Source: Amycolatopsis nivea
GTDB taxonomy: Bacteria > Actinomycetota > Actinomycetes > Mycobacteriales > Pseudonocardiaceae
Length of the DNA stretch: 64,000 bases
Assembly (NCBI RefSeq): GCF_004522235.1
Contig: NZ_SDLT01000029.1
Span: forward strand, 1-64,000
Direction of reading: 5' to 3'
A program made the position numbers and the translations under genes. Within the stretch, counting starts at the first letter, position 1. Each line of letters opens with the position of its first letter. Below, in pieces: positions 52,130-60,910 of this stretch. A model generated the notes under the pieces. The model worked only from the letters and a program-made list of their open reading frames with translations. It had not been told where the DNA came from and did not search any database.

Positions 52130-52796
52130 GCTTGCGGGACTGGAGTTTCTTGTACAGGAAGAAATAGAGCTTGATGTACTGGCCGACCAGTACGGCATTG
52201 ATGATCGTGCCCTCGCGGATGAAATGCGGTCCGCCAAGGAAGATCAGCCCGATGCCTGCCGAAATCGCGAGCAGCGTGCAGTCGAAGACAGTCTTGATGT
52301 TTCCCCATTTGCGGCCGGTCTTCTTCTGCAGGGTGTTGACGAACAGGTCGATCGGCATCAGCACCAGATTGGCGCGGATCATCAGGAAGAGCCCGAACGC
52401 CAGCATCGCGTCGGCGAGGAACAGCAACGCGAGATTAGCCGCGTACGGGGCCAGGGAGATCCACTTCGTCGCCATCAGGTTGAAGTCGAGCAGTGCGGCC
52501 AGGATCAGTGCCGGTACCAGCGAGAACAGGTTCTGGAGTTTGAATGCCCTTGGCAGCACCAGGAAAGTCAGGATGAGCATGAGCACTTCGAGCATGAGAT
52601 TGAACGTGCCCTGGCTGAGCGGCGGCAGCACGAGCGTCATCGTGCGGGTCAGGCTGCTTTGCGGGGAGATGCCGATCCCGGCCCGGATGGCCAGGCCGAG
52701 ACCGAGCGTCAGCAGGTAGATGCCGGCGATGTAGGTGATCCAGCGCCGCACCACGTTTCCGTTGTCGATTACTCCCGCGTCTTTGTCGTAAGGCAC
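52104..52796 (-). CDS. YczE/YitT-like integral membrane protein
   Basis: A 230-residue membrane protein with five or six helices and the family-typical LTLGLGLAIRAGIGISPQSS (about residues 29-48) and IRANLVLMPIDLFVNTLQKK. The tail is Lys-rich. It contains more Lys, Ile and Asn than most proteins here, hinting at foreign origin. It is 23 bases downstream of the adenine-deaminase-like gene, so it probably transports or senses that enzyme's substrate. Its function is unproven. Confidence 0.82.
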   Translation of the reverse strand: MPYDKDAGVIDNGNVVRRWITYIAGIYLLTLGLGLAIRAGIGISPQSSLTRTMTLVLPPLSQGTFNLMLEVLMLILTFLVLPRAFKLQNLFSLVPALILAALLDFNLMATKWISLAPYAANLALLFLADAMLAFGLFLMIRANLVLMPIDLFVNTLQKKTGRKWGNIKTVFDCTLLAISAGIGLIFLGGPHFIREGTIINAVLVGQYIKLYFFLYKKLQSRKLKPVESAT

Positions 52797-52819
52797 GACC
52801 GTGACCTCCTCGTTGAGGG

Positions 52820-54577
52820 TTACTTCATGAATCCGAAACGGTCGAGCGAGATGAACAGGGTCAGGAGTTTGTTGACGACGGGCTCGCCTTCGTTGCGGTT
52901 GCCCAGTTTTTCGAGCGCGGTGTCGATTGAGCGGGTCGCGTCGACGAGTTCGGCGAGGTTCATGTCGGCCATCACGCCGTAGAATTCCAGTGGCAGACAG
53001 GCTTTTGTCTCACCGTCTTCGGTGACGATGCAGCCGCCGACCAGTGTGTCCAGCTGCTTGAGGTTGGCGCACATCTCCGTGCTCTCGCTGCCGACACTCA
53101 CGAAGTACGCCGACGGGGCGGGCCAGAAGGTCGAAACCGCACCACGGTCGATCGAAACGCCCTTGAACAACCCGGTGACGATGTGCCGCTCTCCGTCGGG
53201 ATAGCGCTGCACGACCGAAATCCGGTTGAGCCGCTCGCCTTCGTGCTCGGGCACGACCGCGCCGTCGCGGAACGGCACCCAGATCTCTTGGGCGAACTTG
53301 AGATGTCCGCGGCCGTAGACGTCGAAAAGCAGCACCTTCGCTTGGTCGCCTTCGGGGGAGACTTCGATCGGCGTCAGGTCGAGTTGCTCGGGAGTCAGAT
53401 CGGCGAGACCCGGCTTCGGTTTCTTGGCCAGGCTGGAGTAATCGATGCCGACGCGGTTGAGCAGCTTGCGGTCGCGGGCCACCAGTTCGCCGCCCTTGAA
53501 CACGTACCGCGGATTGATCTTCGCAAGACTGTCCGTGAGGACGATGTCCGCGAAGCGGCCCGGGCTGAGCGAACCGAGGTCCCGGTCCTTGCGGAAAGAA
53601 CGGGCGGCATAGAGGGTGCCCATTTTGATCGCCTTGATCGGGGGCATGCCCATTTCGATCGCGAGCGAGATCACCCAGTCGATATGGCCCTGCCGCAGGA
53701 CCCGGTCCACCGAGATGTTGTCGGCGCAGAGCTGGAAATTCTCCGCTGGCCAGCGCCGTTTCACGATGGCACGCAACATGGTCCGGATGACCTCGGGACT
53801 TCCGACGCCGAACTTGATCTGGGTGTTCAGGCCGTAGCGGACGCTCTTTTCGATGTCGTCCTCGTTCCAGACGTCGTGGTTGTTGTCGACGCCGATAGCG
53901 GGCATGTAGTTCAGCAGCATGTCCGACAGTGCCGTGACACCCCAGTGGCAGTTCACGAATCCGGAATTCGCACGGCCCAGCGCGGATTTGCGGAAGTCGT
54001 CGGCATCCCCGGTCATGTAAGACAGATGAGCGAGTTCGCCCAGCCCGATCACCGGATCCATCTTCAGCATGGCCTCGGTGACGTCCGTCGAGGTCTTCTT
54101 CCCCGGCGCGAACGCGTAAAGCCGGTACGGGAGTTTTTCGTGGTCGGCAAACAAGGTTTGGACCGCTTCCACCGCCTCGTCCCCGGCCGCGCTGGCGAAA
54201 TCCAGGGTTTCCCCGAAGACCGTGGTCGTTCCGCTCGGGACGATCGCCTCCCCGAACGCCGCCGGATGCGCGAGCTGTGATTCGAAGTGCAGATGCGCGT
54301 CGATCAACCCGGGGATCGCGTAAAGCCCCCCGCCGTCGAAAACCTCGCGCACCCGCACGATCGACTCGTCGGGGTTCAGCGCGATGATCCGCCGCCGGTA
54401 AACGAGAAGCGTGCCGGGATAGACACTTTCCGTGTGCACGTCGACGATGGTGAGATTGCGCAGCAGCAGGTCCGCTTCCCGCTCGCCGGCGAGAATGTCG
54501 AAGATCGTCCGCACGTGCTCTTCTTGCGCGGCAACGTCTTCCGCCGCGAGCAGGGGATAGGTCGGCGATTCCGGCAC
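52820..54577 (-). CDS. Adenine deaminase-like amidohydrolase
   Basis: A 585-residue amidohydrolase with the adenine deaminase layout. HLHFES at residues 95-100 corresponds to the family's HxHxES, and an adenine-deaminase-type C-terminal domain follows (residues about 420-585). However, the family's DPHEI segment reads GETLDF and the usual CTDD reads CADN, so at least one metal-site element differs and the substrate may not be adenine. GTG 54577 is preceded by GAGGAC. It forms an operon with the YczE-like gene, divergent from LysR. Confidence 0.82.
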   Translation of the reverse strand: MPESPTYPLLAAEDVAAQEEHVRTIFDILAGEREADLLLRNLTIVDVHTESVYPGTLLVYRRRIIALNPDESIVRVREVFDGGGLYAIPGLIDAHLHFESQLAHPAAFGEAIVPSGTTTVFGETLDFASAAGDEAVEAVQTLFADHEKLPYRLYAFAPGKKTSTDVTEAMLKMDPVIGLGELAHLSYMTGDADDFRKSALGRANSGFVNCHWGVTALSDMLLNYMPAIGVDNNHDVWNEDDIEKSVRYGLNTQIKFGVGSPEVIRTMLRAIVKRRWPAENFQLCADNISVDRVLRQGHIDWVISLAIEMGMPPIKAIKMGTLYAARSFRKDRDLGSLSPGRFADIVLTDSLAKINPRYVFKGGELVARDRKLLNRVGIDYSSLAKKPKPGLADLTPEQLDLTPIEVSPEGDQAKVLLFDVYGRGHLKFAQEIWVPFRDGAVVPEHEGERLNRISVVQRYPDGERHIVTGLFKGVSIDRGAVSTFWPAPSAYFVSVGSESTEMCANLKQLDTLVGGCIVTEDGETKACLPLEFYGVMADMNLAELVDATRSIDTALEKLGNRNEGEPVVNKLLTLFISLDRFGFMK

Positions 54578-54646
54578 GGTGTCCTCACTTCGGTGTCGTT
54601 GGTGCACTGATAGAACCCGGCGGACACCGTTGCTGACAAGCATTCA

Positions 54647-54678
54647 TTTTCGTACGACGTGTACTCTTTTTTCGTACG
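54647..54678. promoter_or_regulatory. Direct repeats in the deaminase/LysR gap
   Basis: TTTTCGTACG occurs at 54647-54656 and again at 54669-54678, exactly 22 bases apart (about two turns). Each contains the palindrome CGTACG. The position between divergent genes and the spacing suit LysR binding. Confidence 0.68.
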
Positions 54679-54694
54679 CTTAGGAGGCCCGCCC

Positions 54695-55603
54695 GTGCTC
54701 CACTCCCGGTTGCTGCAGTACATCGACGAAGTGGCACGCCTCGGATCCATCCGCGCGGCCGGTGCCCGGCTGCACGTCGCGCCGTCCGCGATCAACCGGC
54801 AGATCCTGCTTCTGGAAGCGGAACTCGGCCAGCCGCTGTTCGACCGCCTGCCGCGCGGAATGCGTCCGACGCCAGCCGGGGAAGCGCTTCTCGCGCACGT
54901 CCGGCGCACCCTGCAGCAGTACCGCGAGACCGTCGCGGACATCCGCGACCTGCACGCCCTCGGCAGCGGCGAGGTCGTGATCGCCACGATGACCGGCCTG
55001 GCCAGCAGCGTCGTCGCCACCGCCGCGGCAGCGTTCCGAGTCCGGCACCCGCGAGTCCGGATCTCGATCCGCACGATGACGACGCAGGACATCCTGCGCG
55101 CGGTCGAGGCCAGCGAAGCCGATCTCGGGCTCGGCTTCAACGTCCCGCCGTCCGCGCACCTCGAAGTCTGCTGGCAAATGAACACCCGGCTCGGCGTGGT
55201 CGTCGCTCCGCACCATCCGCTCGCCGGCGCGGACCCGATCCCGCTCGCGCAGTGCCCGCCCTATCCGCTGATCTTCGCCGACCGGTCGATGGTCATCCAC
55301 GGCATCGTCGCGGAAGCCTTCGCCAAGGCCGGTCTCGACATCGAACCGGCTTTCCACACGAACTCGATCGAGACGATGAAGCGACTCGCCGCGTCCGGTG
55401 ACGCCATCGCGTTCCTGAGCGAATTCGACATCGCCGAGGAAATCCGCGACGGCCGCCTCGTCTTCCGCCCGGTGCGCGATGCGTTCAGCAACAACGTGGT
55501 TTCGTTGGTACGGCGGGAAAAGCACGGCCATGGGCTGGCGAGTCTTTTGCTGGCGGAGGACATCGTGGGTGCGCTGACCCACGCGCAGACTCCGCGTCCG
55601 TAA
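54695..55603 (+). CDS. LysR-family transcriptional regulator
   Basis: A 302-residue LysR protein: HTH GSIRAAGARLHVAPSAINRQ (about residues 17-36), then a periplasmic-binding-like effector domain. GTG 54695 is the start since GGAGG lies seven bases upstream; GTG 54659 would include the operator repeat. It is divergent from the deaminase-like operon and presumably activates it in response to a substrate. Confidence 0.92.
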   Translation: MLHSRLLQYIDEVARLGSIRAAGARLHVAPSAINRQILLLEAELGQPLFDRLPRGMRPTPAGEALLAHVRRTLQQYRETVADIRDLHALGSGEVVIATMTGLASSVVATAAAAFRVRHPRVRISIRTMTTQDILRAVEASEADLGLGFNVPPSAHLEVCWQMNTRLGVVVAPHHPLAGADPIPLAQCPPYPLIFADRSMVIHGIVAEAFAKAGLDIEPAFHTNSIETMKRLAASGDAIAFLSEFDIAEEIRDGRLVFRPVRDAFSNNVVSLVRREKHGHGLASLLLAEDIVGALTHAQTPRP

Positions 55604-55607
55604 CCGC

Positions 55608-55961
55608 TCAATCGGTGAGCGAGTCCGTCGGCAACAACGCCCGCAGCCGCCGGGTCGTCGCCTCGTACTCCACATACGCGCGCGAATTCTCCGGCCCACC
55701 GGCGGCCATCAGCTCGTCGTGCGCGATCGCCTGCTCCGCGATCACCGAAGCGAGCAACACGAGAAACCGCGCCGAACGCTCCGAGCGGACCGCCATCTCG
55801 GCGGAACCGGGAAGGCCTCGCTCGGCGAAGCCCTCGAACACGGCGGTGTTCTCGCGCTGCTTCTCCGCCAGCAACCGGCAGGTCGCCGATTGCTGGCGGA
55901 GTTGGTCGGCATAAGCCACCTGCGGCGAAGCGGCATCCCCGGGCTGGCTCACGCCCGACAT
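55608..55961 (-). CDS. Hypothetical helical protein
   Basis: A 117-residue, Ala/Glu-rich, mainly helical soluble protein (LRQQSATCRLLAEKQRENTA ... RFLVLLASVIAEQAIAHDEL). There is no recognised domain. The ATG at 55961 has GGAGAA nine bases upstream. It is convergent with LysR, four bases between the stops. Confidence 0.7.
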   Translation of the reverse strand: MSGVSQPGDAASPQVAYADQLRQQSATCRLLAEKQRENTAVFEGFAERGLPGSAEMAVRSERSARFLVLLASVIAEQAIAHDELMAAGGPENSRAYVEYEATTRRLRALLPTDSLTD

Positions 55962-56001
55962 GATGCCCGTTCTCCGCCGCGGACACCTACTGGATCGGTT
56001 C

Positions 56002-56442
56002 CTAGAGCACGACGACCGTGAACACCGCCGACACCGCCGCGGTGAACAGCGTGGATTCGGGATGGAAGACCCGCAGCGTCAAGCTCCCGGAGACGTTCAG
56101 CCGGATCCCGAGGTCGAAGTCGTGGTCCGGCGAGCACGAGGCGGCGGCGAGGTTCACCCACGCTCCGGCCTGGGTTTGCTGCTGGAGGTACAAGATCCCG
56201 TCGTCGTCGGCGCGGCCCGCGGGGCCGGTCGCGAAGTGTCCGTGGATCCGGATCTGCTCTCCCTTGTGCACTTTGGCCTTGACCGGTGCGGCCTTGATGT
56301 GCACCGGCTTCTTCTTCGCCAGTTGGTGCGCGGCGGGCACTGCGGCCTGCGCGGGCAGGGCGGTCGAGCACAGACCGGCGAGGGCGAGGGACAGGGCGAG
56401 ACCGGCCCATCGGGCGCGGCGCCGCATCGAGGTCGTAGTCAT
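56002..56442 (-). CDS. Small secreted protein
   Basis: A 146-residue exported protein. The signal peptide is MTTTSMRRRARWAGLALSLA plus LAGLCSTALPAQA, with cleavage likely after AQA. The mature domain starts Lys-rich (LAKKKPVHIKAAPVKAKVHK) and continues as a beta-rich domain with a single Cys (AAASCSPDHDF). ATG 56457 upstream or the inner Met at residue 6 might also start it. Its role is unknown; an extracellular matrix or inhibitor-like function is possible. Confidence 0.75.
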   Translation of the reverse strand: MTTTSMRRRARWAGLALSLALAGLCSTALPAQAAVPAAHQLAKKKPVHIKAAPVKAKVHKGEQIRIHGHFATGPAGRADDDGILYLQQQTQAGAWVNLAAASCSPDHDFDLGIRLNVSGSLTLRVFHPESTLFTAAVSAVFTVVVL

Positions 56443-56541
56443 GCCGTTCAGCGCAGTCCACCGTCGTCCGCTCCGCCGCTCGATTCCCTCGACCGTCGGG
56501 TGACAGCCACCGGCAAGGGGGACACGCAAGTTTCGTGACAG

Positions 56542-56553
56542 TGTTTTAAAACA
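56542..56553. promoter_or_regulatory. AT-rich palindrome upstream of the 56590 gene
   Basis: TGTTTT-AAAACA (56542-56553) is a perfect palindrome and lies inside a direct repeat ACAGTGTT (56539-56546, 56551-56558). It is 37 bases before the ATG at 56590 and is likely an operator/promoter. Confidence 0.6.
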
Positions 56554-56589
56554 GTGTTATGGTCGCTCCGCACCCCAAAGGAGGCGACC

Positions 56590-56973
56590 ATGCACGGCCC
56601 AGTCCAGTTGTTCACCGTCATCGCGCTCGTATCGCTGCCCACCGTCATGTACGGCGGCTACGCGCTGAGCGGCGTGCTGCGCCGCGGTGACCTCACCGAG
56701 AAGCAGCGCGGGTTTTTCCGCGCCGGACACGCGCACGCCGGTGTCCTGCTCGTCCTCACGCTCGCCGCATTGCAACTGGTCGAGCACGGCGGGCTCGGCG
56801 ACACCGCGCGCTGGATCGTCTGCTTCCTGCTGCTGTTCGGCGTGCTCGCGCAGTCCGGCGGGTTCTTCCTCGCGATGCTGCGCACCCGCGTCGGCATGAG
56901 CGTCACGACCGGCGGCGCGGTGCTGCTCGGCGCGGCCATGCTGCTCACCGCGTACGGCGTCGCGTTCCCCTGA
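56590..56973 (+). CDS. Small four-helix membrane protein
   Basis: A 127-residue protein with four hydrophobic segments (about residues 5-25, 48-66, 74-93 and 103-124) and a cytoplasmic RRGDLTEKQRGFFRAGHAHA loop containing His residues. AAAGGAGG is six bases before the ATG, so the start is secure. The function is not recognised. The palindrome upstream points to dedicated regulation. hisS follows 36 bases later. Confidence 0.78.
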   Translation: MHGPVQLFTVIALVSLPTVMYGGYALSGVLRRGDLTEKQRGFFRAGHAHAGVLLVLTLAALQLVEHGGLGDTARWIVCFLLLFGVLAQSGGFFLAMLRTRVGMSVTTGGAVLLGAAMLLTAYGVAFP

Positions 56974-57009
56974 CGAAATCGCTGGCGCCGGGTCGTTAAG
57001 CTTGATGAC

Positions 57010-58305
57010 GTGCCTGAATACCTGTCAACTGCGCCTGTCAAGGGGACCCGAGACTTCCTCCCCGCCGAAATGTCCGTCCGCACGCAGGTGTTCGGCCATC
57101 TCTACGACGTGCTGGAGCGCTACGGCTACCTCCGCTACGACGGCCCGATCCTGGAGCAGGCGGAGGTCTACGAGCGGAAGTCCGGCCAGGAGATCGCCGA
57201 CCAGCAGCTGTACACGCTCACCACGCGCGGCGGTGAGCGGCTCGCGCTGCGTCCGGAGATGACGCCGTCGGTGGCCCGGATGATCGCCGGGCACGCGAAA
57301 TCGCTGTCGTTCCCGGTGCGCTGGTACAGCCACCCGAACTGCCACCGCTACGAGCGCCCGCAGCGCGGCCGCGTCCGCGAGCACTGGCAGATCAACGCCG
57401 ACATCTTCGGTTCGGAAAGCGCGAACTGCGAGATCGAGATGTTCGAGCTGATCCACGATCTGATGGGCGCGGTCGGCGCGACGCCGGACATGTTCGCGGT
57501 GCGGGTCAACGACCGGAACCTGCTGTCCTCGGCGCTCACCGACGTCGTCGGGATCTCGCCGGATCACCTGGCGCAGGTGTTCGCGCTCGTCGACCGGTGG
57601 GAGAAGACCTCGGCCGAGGAGCACGCGGCGAGCGCCGCCGAGATCGGGTTGTCGGACAAGCAGTACGAGAAGCTCGCCGAGACCCTCGGCGCGGGCCCCG
57701 CGCTGCTCGACGAGCTGCCCGCGGAGGTCAAGGCCGAGTCGAACCTGGTCAAGGTGCTGTCCAGCAGCGCGGCGAGCCTGGTCCGGTACGAGCCGCTGAT
57801 CGTGCGCGGGCTGGCGTACTACACGTCGACCGTGTTCGAGGTCTTCGACACCTCGCCGCAGAACCGCCGGGCGCTGTTCGGCGGCGGCCGGTACAGCAAC
57901 CTCGCCTCGATGTTCACCAAGGAGCAGATCTCCGGCATCGGGTTCGGCATGGGCGACGTGACGTTGATGGACTTCCTCGACACGCACGGCCTCACGCCGC
58001 AGCCGCGCAGCGAGGTCGACGTCGCGGTCATCCCGGTCACCGAGGATCTGGCGGACCCGGCTCGCGACGTCGCGACCGTGCTGCGCAAGGCGGGTCTGCG
58101 CACGTCGACCCCGCTGGAGCTGCGCAAGCTGGGCAAGGAGCTCACTCGCGCGGACAAGGCGGGCGCGGTGGCGGTCGTCATCGTGGGCGAGGAGGACTGG
58201 GCGGCCGGCCGGGTGACGGTCCGGAGCCTGGCCACGCGTGAGCAGGAGCAGGTCGCGGTGGCCGATGTCCCGGCCGCGGTGCGGGCGATGGTTTCGCCGG
58301 CCTGA
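57010..58305 (+). CDS. hisS: Histidyl-tRNA synthetase, divergent type
   Basis: A 431-residue class II synthetase. Motif 1/2 region is PVRWYSHPNCHRYERPQRGR (102-121), the histidine A motif is VRGLAYYTSTVFEV (265-278), and motif 3 is GFGMGDV. A C-terminal anticodon domain is present (LRTSTPLELRKLGKELTRAD). In most HisRS the A motif reads RGLDYY; here Ala269 replaces the Asp, and motif 2 also differs (HRYERPQRGRVREHWQ). The start is GTG 57010. It could be a second, inhibitor-resistant copy or the only synthetase; the window cannot tell. Confidence 0.9.
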   Translation: MPEYLSTAPVKGTRDFLPAEMSVRTQVFGHLYDVLERYGYLRYDGPILEQAEVYERKSGQEIADQQLYTLTTRGGERLALRPEMTPSVARMIAGHAKSLSFPVRWYSHPNCHRYERPQRGRVREHWQINADIFGSESANCEIEMFELIHDLMGAVGATPDMFAVRVNDRNLLSSALTDVVGISPDHLAQVFALVDRWEKTSAEEHAASAAEIGLSDKQYEKLAETLGAGPALLDELPAEVKAESNLVKVLSSSAASLVRYEPLIVRGLAYYTSTVFEVFDTSPQNRRALFGGGRYSNLASMFTKEQISGIGFGMGDVTLMDFLDTHGLTPQPRSEVDVAVIPVTEDLADPARDVATVLRKAGLRTSTPLELRKLGKELTRADKAGAVAVVIVGEEDWAAGRVTVRSLATREQEQVAVADVPAAVRAMVSPA

Positions 58306-58313
58306 TTTTTCTC

Positions 58314-58355
58314 AAGGCGGGTGCCGGTCTCCGGACCGGTGCCCGCCTTCTTTAT
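58314..58355 (+). terminator. Terminator after hisS
   Basis: AAGGCGGGTGCCGGTC and GACCGGTGCCCGCCTT form a 16-base stem with two central mismatches and a TCCG loop, followed by CTTTAT. It starts nine bases after the stop. Confidence 0.75.
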
Positions 58356-58389
58356 CCGCCGAGTGGCGGATCCGGTGCGATTTCGTCAC

Positions 58390-58587
58390 TCACCGCAGTC
58401 GGCTGCCGGTGAACCAGCCGCCGTTTCCGGCTATCCACAATGGACAGTCCGGGGCCGGTCCGTTGGGCCGGTCGGGGTGCCGGTGGTCCGCTGACCGGGA
58501 CACGAACCGCTGCCGGATCCATGTTTCCCGGGCTTCGCGGTCCTGGTCGGCGCCCTCGGAGTTGAATCGAGCACGCTTGGTTGCCAT
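58390..58587 (-). CDS. Possible small protein
   Basis: A 65-residue frame rich in Arg, Asp and Trp (MATKRARFNSEGADQDREAR; NGGWFTGSRLR at the end). Codon third positions are acceptable but no ribosome site precedes the ATG, and no homologue is recalled. It occupies the otherwise empty gap after hisS. I give it low confidence. Confidence 0.3.
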   Translation of the reverse strand: MATKRARFNSEGADQDREARETWIRQRFVSRSADHRHPDRPNGPAPDCPLWIAGNGGWFTGSRLR

Positions 58588-58666
58588 TGCAGGGTCGTCA
58601 TGATCGGTTCTTTGTAGTACCCTTGCGTAGTCGAGGTTGATCGCCTTCGTTGCGAACCCTTGACCT

Positions 58667-58711
58667 GGCCTGTTGCCGGAGGTCGACCCCCAGGGCTTCC
58701 GGTGACAGGCC
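58667..58711 (+). ncRNA. Structured element, possible small RNA or terminator
   Basis: GGCCTGT (58667-58673) pairs with ACAGGCC (58705-58711) and CCGGA (58676-58680) with TCCGG (58698-58702), leaving a C-rich loop. TCTTTACTTT follows, as after an intrinsic terminator. No gene ends just upstream on the plus strand except hisS 350 bases away, so this could end a small RNA begun within 58560-58667. Confidence 0.35.
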
Positions 58712-58764
58712 TCTTTACTTTCCCCTGGAAGGCTTTTGGCCCCGCTCAGCGGAGCAGCCGCTGC

Positions 58765-59214
58765 TCACATGAGCGTCGCGGCAAGGGTTCCGCCGAGTTC
58801 GGTCACCGCTTCCAGCGCGGCTTTGTCCGGTTCGCCCGTCACGAGCACGGGCTCGGCCACGCGGGTCCAGCCGAGCCCGGTCGTGATCGCGTCGAGTTGC
58901 CGCACGGTCCCGGACGTGTCGTTGTTGCCGTGCACGTACGCCCCGAACGGACGGCCCTTCGTCGCGTCCAGGCAGGGGTAGTACACGGTGTCGAAGAAGT
59001 GTTTCAACGCTCCGCTCATGCTGCCGAGGTTCGCCGGCGTGCCCAGCAGGTAGCCGTCCGCGGCGAGCACGTCGGCCACCGTCGCGCCGAGCGCGGGGCG
59101 GCGGACGACGTCGACGCCCTCGATGTCCGGATGCTTCGCGCCGGCGAGCGCGGCCTCGAACATCGCCTGCATCGACGGCGACGGCGTGTGGTGCACGATC
59201 AGCAACGTTGGCAT
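58765..59214 (-). CDS. Flavodoxin-fold NAD(P)H-dependent oxidoreductase
   Basis: A 149-residue protein with the FMN phosphate loop near the N-terminus (LIVHHTPSPSMQAMFEAALA) and the flavodoxin/WrbA-like isoalloxazine loop LLGTPANLGSMSGALKHFFD. The length suits a small NADPH-dependent FMN reductase or quinone reductase. It is ten bases downstream of the phosphohexomutase gene in the same direction. Confidence 0.82.
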   Translation of the reverse strand: MPTLLIVHHTPSPSMQAMFEAALAGAKHPDIEGVDVVRRPALGATVADVLAADGYLLGTPANLGSMSGALKHFFDTVYYPCLDATKGRPFGAYVHGNNDTSGTVRQLDAITTGLGWTRVAEPVLVTGEPDKAALEAVTELGGTLAATLM

Positions 59215-59224
59215 GGTTCTCCCG

Positions 59225-60853
59225 TCAGCGCAGCAGCGCGGTGATCTCCTCGCGGACCGCGTCGAGCACTTCCGTCGCGCTGCGCCGCGCGTCGGCGAGC
59301 TCCCCGGTCACCGGAGCCACCACTTGCAGGTACGCCTTCAGTTTCGGTTCCGTGCCGGACGGCCGCACTACGACCCGCACGCCGTCGCCGCTCAGCCGGA
59401 GCACGTCGGCGTCCGGCAGGAGGTCTTCGAGCGTCACCGGCGCCCCGCCGAGCGTGGCGGGCGGGTCCGAGCGCAACGCGGCCATGAGGCGTCCGCGCAC
59501 GGAAAGATCGGTGACCCGCAACGACACTTGATCGGTGAGGTGCACGCCGTGCCGGGTCGCGATGTCGTCGAGAACGTCCAGCAGCGTGCGGCCCTCGGCC
59601 TTGAGCGTCGCCGCCAGGTCCGCGCCCGCGACCGCCGCGGCGATGCCGTCCTTGTCACGAACAAAGCTCGGGTTCACGCACAGGCCGAGCGCTTCCTCGT
59701 ACGCGAACACCAAGCCCTCGCCCGCGCGGACCAGCCACTTGAACCCGGTGAGCGTTTCCGCGTAGCGCGCGCCCTTTTCCTTGGCCACCTCGCCGAGCAG
59801 CGACGAGGACACGATCGTGGTGGCCACCAACGGATCCGGGTTGTCCGTTGTGGACAGAAGGTGCGCCCCGAGCAGGACGCCGGTCTCGTCGCCGCGCAGC
59901 ATCCGCCAGCCGTCGGGGCCGCGGACGCCGAGCGCGCACCGGTCGGCGTCCGGGTCGAGCGCCACCGCGAGGTCAGCGTCCACTTCGGACGCCAGCGCCA
60001 GCAGGAGGTCGGTCGCGCCGGGTTCCTCGGGGTTCGGGAACGAGACGGTGGGGAAGTCCGCGTCCGGTTCGGACTGTTCGGAAACCAGGTGCACGTCAGT
60101 GAATCCGGCCCGGGACAGCGCGGCCTGGAGGGTTTCCGCGCCGACGCCGTGCAGCGCCGTCGCGGCGATCCGCAGCTCGCGTGTCGTGCCCCGCGGCAGC
60201 GCGCCGACCGCGGCGAGGTACGCCTCGCGCGGGTCGACGACCTCGGCGCCGGGCGTGCGCGGAATGCTCCGGGTGGCCGGGGCGGACTGGATCGCGCGCT
60301 CGATCTCGCCGTCGGAGGGCGGCACGATCTGGCCGCCGGTGGCGTCGTAAAGCTTGTACCCGTTGTCCGCGGGCGGGTTGTGCGACGCGGTGATCTGGAT
60401 CCCGGCGACCGCTCCGTAATGCAGCACCGAGAACGCCAGCAACGGCGTCGGCAACGGCTGCGGCAGCACCTTCACCGCGAACCCGGCGGCGGTCAGCACT
60501 TCGGCGGCGGCGGTGGCGAACGCTTCCGACCCGTGCCGCGCGTCGCGGCCGATCACGACCACGCCGCCCGCGTGCCCCTGCGCGGCGAGCCAGGCCGCGA
60601 CGCCCGCGGTGGTCCGCGTGACGACCGCGACGTTCATCCCGTTCGGTCCCGCGCGCACCGGTCCGCGCAGACCCGCGGTCCCGAACTCCAGCGGTCCGGC
60701 CATCCGGTCGGCGATCTCCTCGATCGCGCCGGGCTCCTTGCCCATCGCGCGGGCGAGGGCGGCGGTCAGTTCCTCGCGCGAGGCCGGATCCGGGTCGTCG
60801 GTGATCCAGCGGTAGACGGAATCGCGGAGGCGGGAATCGAGGCTGTCGGACAC
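59225..60853 (-). CDS. Phosphohexomutase (phosphomannomutase/phosphopentomutase-like)
   Basis: A 542-residue alpha-D-phosphohexomutase. The phosphoserine loop is ITASHNPPADNGYK, the metal loop LDPDADRCALG, the sugar loop YEEALG and the phosphate loop RPSGTEPKLKAY. Its position between the nucleoside phosphorylase region and deoC-type genes and its family (PGM2-like, 540-560 residues) suggest it may convert (deoxy)ribose-1-phosphate to the 5-phosphate, besides hexose phosphates. I start at the GTG at 60853. Confidence 0.9.
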   Translation of the reverse strand: MSDSLDSRLRDSVYRWITDDPDPASREELTAALARAMGKEPGAIEEIADRMAGPLEFGTAGLRGPVRAGPNGMNVAVVTRTTAGVAAWLAAQGHAGGVVVIGRDARHGSEAFATAAAEVLTAAGFAVKVLPQPLPTPLLAFSVLHYGAVAGIQITASHNPPADNGYKLYDATGGQIVPPSDGEIERAIQSAPATRSIPRTPGAEVVDPREAYLAAVGALPRGTTRELRIAATALHGVGAETLQAALSRAGFTDVHLVSEQSEPDADFPTVSFPNPEEPGATDLLLALASEVDADLAVALDPDADRCALGVRGPDGWRMLRGDETGVLLGAHLLSTTDNPDPLVATTIVSSSLLGEVAKEKGARYAETLTGFKWLVRAGEGLVFAYEEALGLCVNPSFVRDKDGIAAAVAGADLAATLKAEGRTLLDVLDDIATRHGVHLTDQVSLRVTDLSVRGRLMAALRSDPPATLGGAPVTLEDLLPDADVLRLSGDGVRVVVRPSGTEPKLKAYLQVVAPVTGELADARRSATEVLDAVREEITALLR

Positions 60854-60910
60854 CCGGGCCAGCTTACGCGGATCCGGATATTGGGTGGTGGCTGACGATA
60901 CGCTCGGGGA

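Noticed and set aside
58667-58711. tRNA gene
   Set aside because: No T-loop (GGTTCGAATCC-like), no anticodon arm and no acceptor/CCA pattern.
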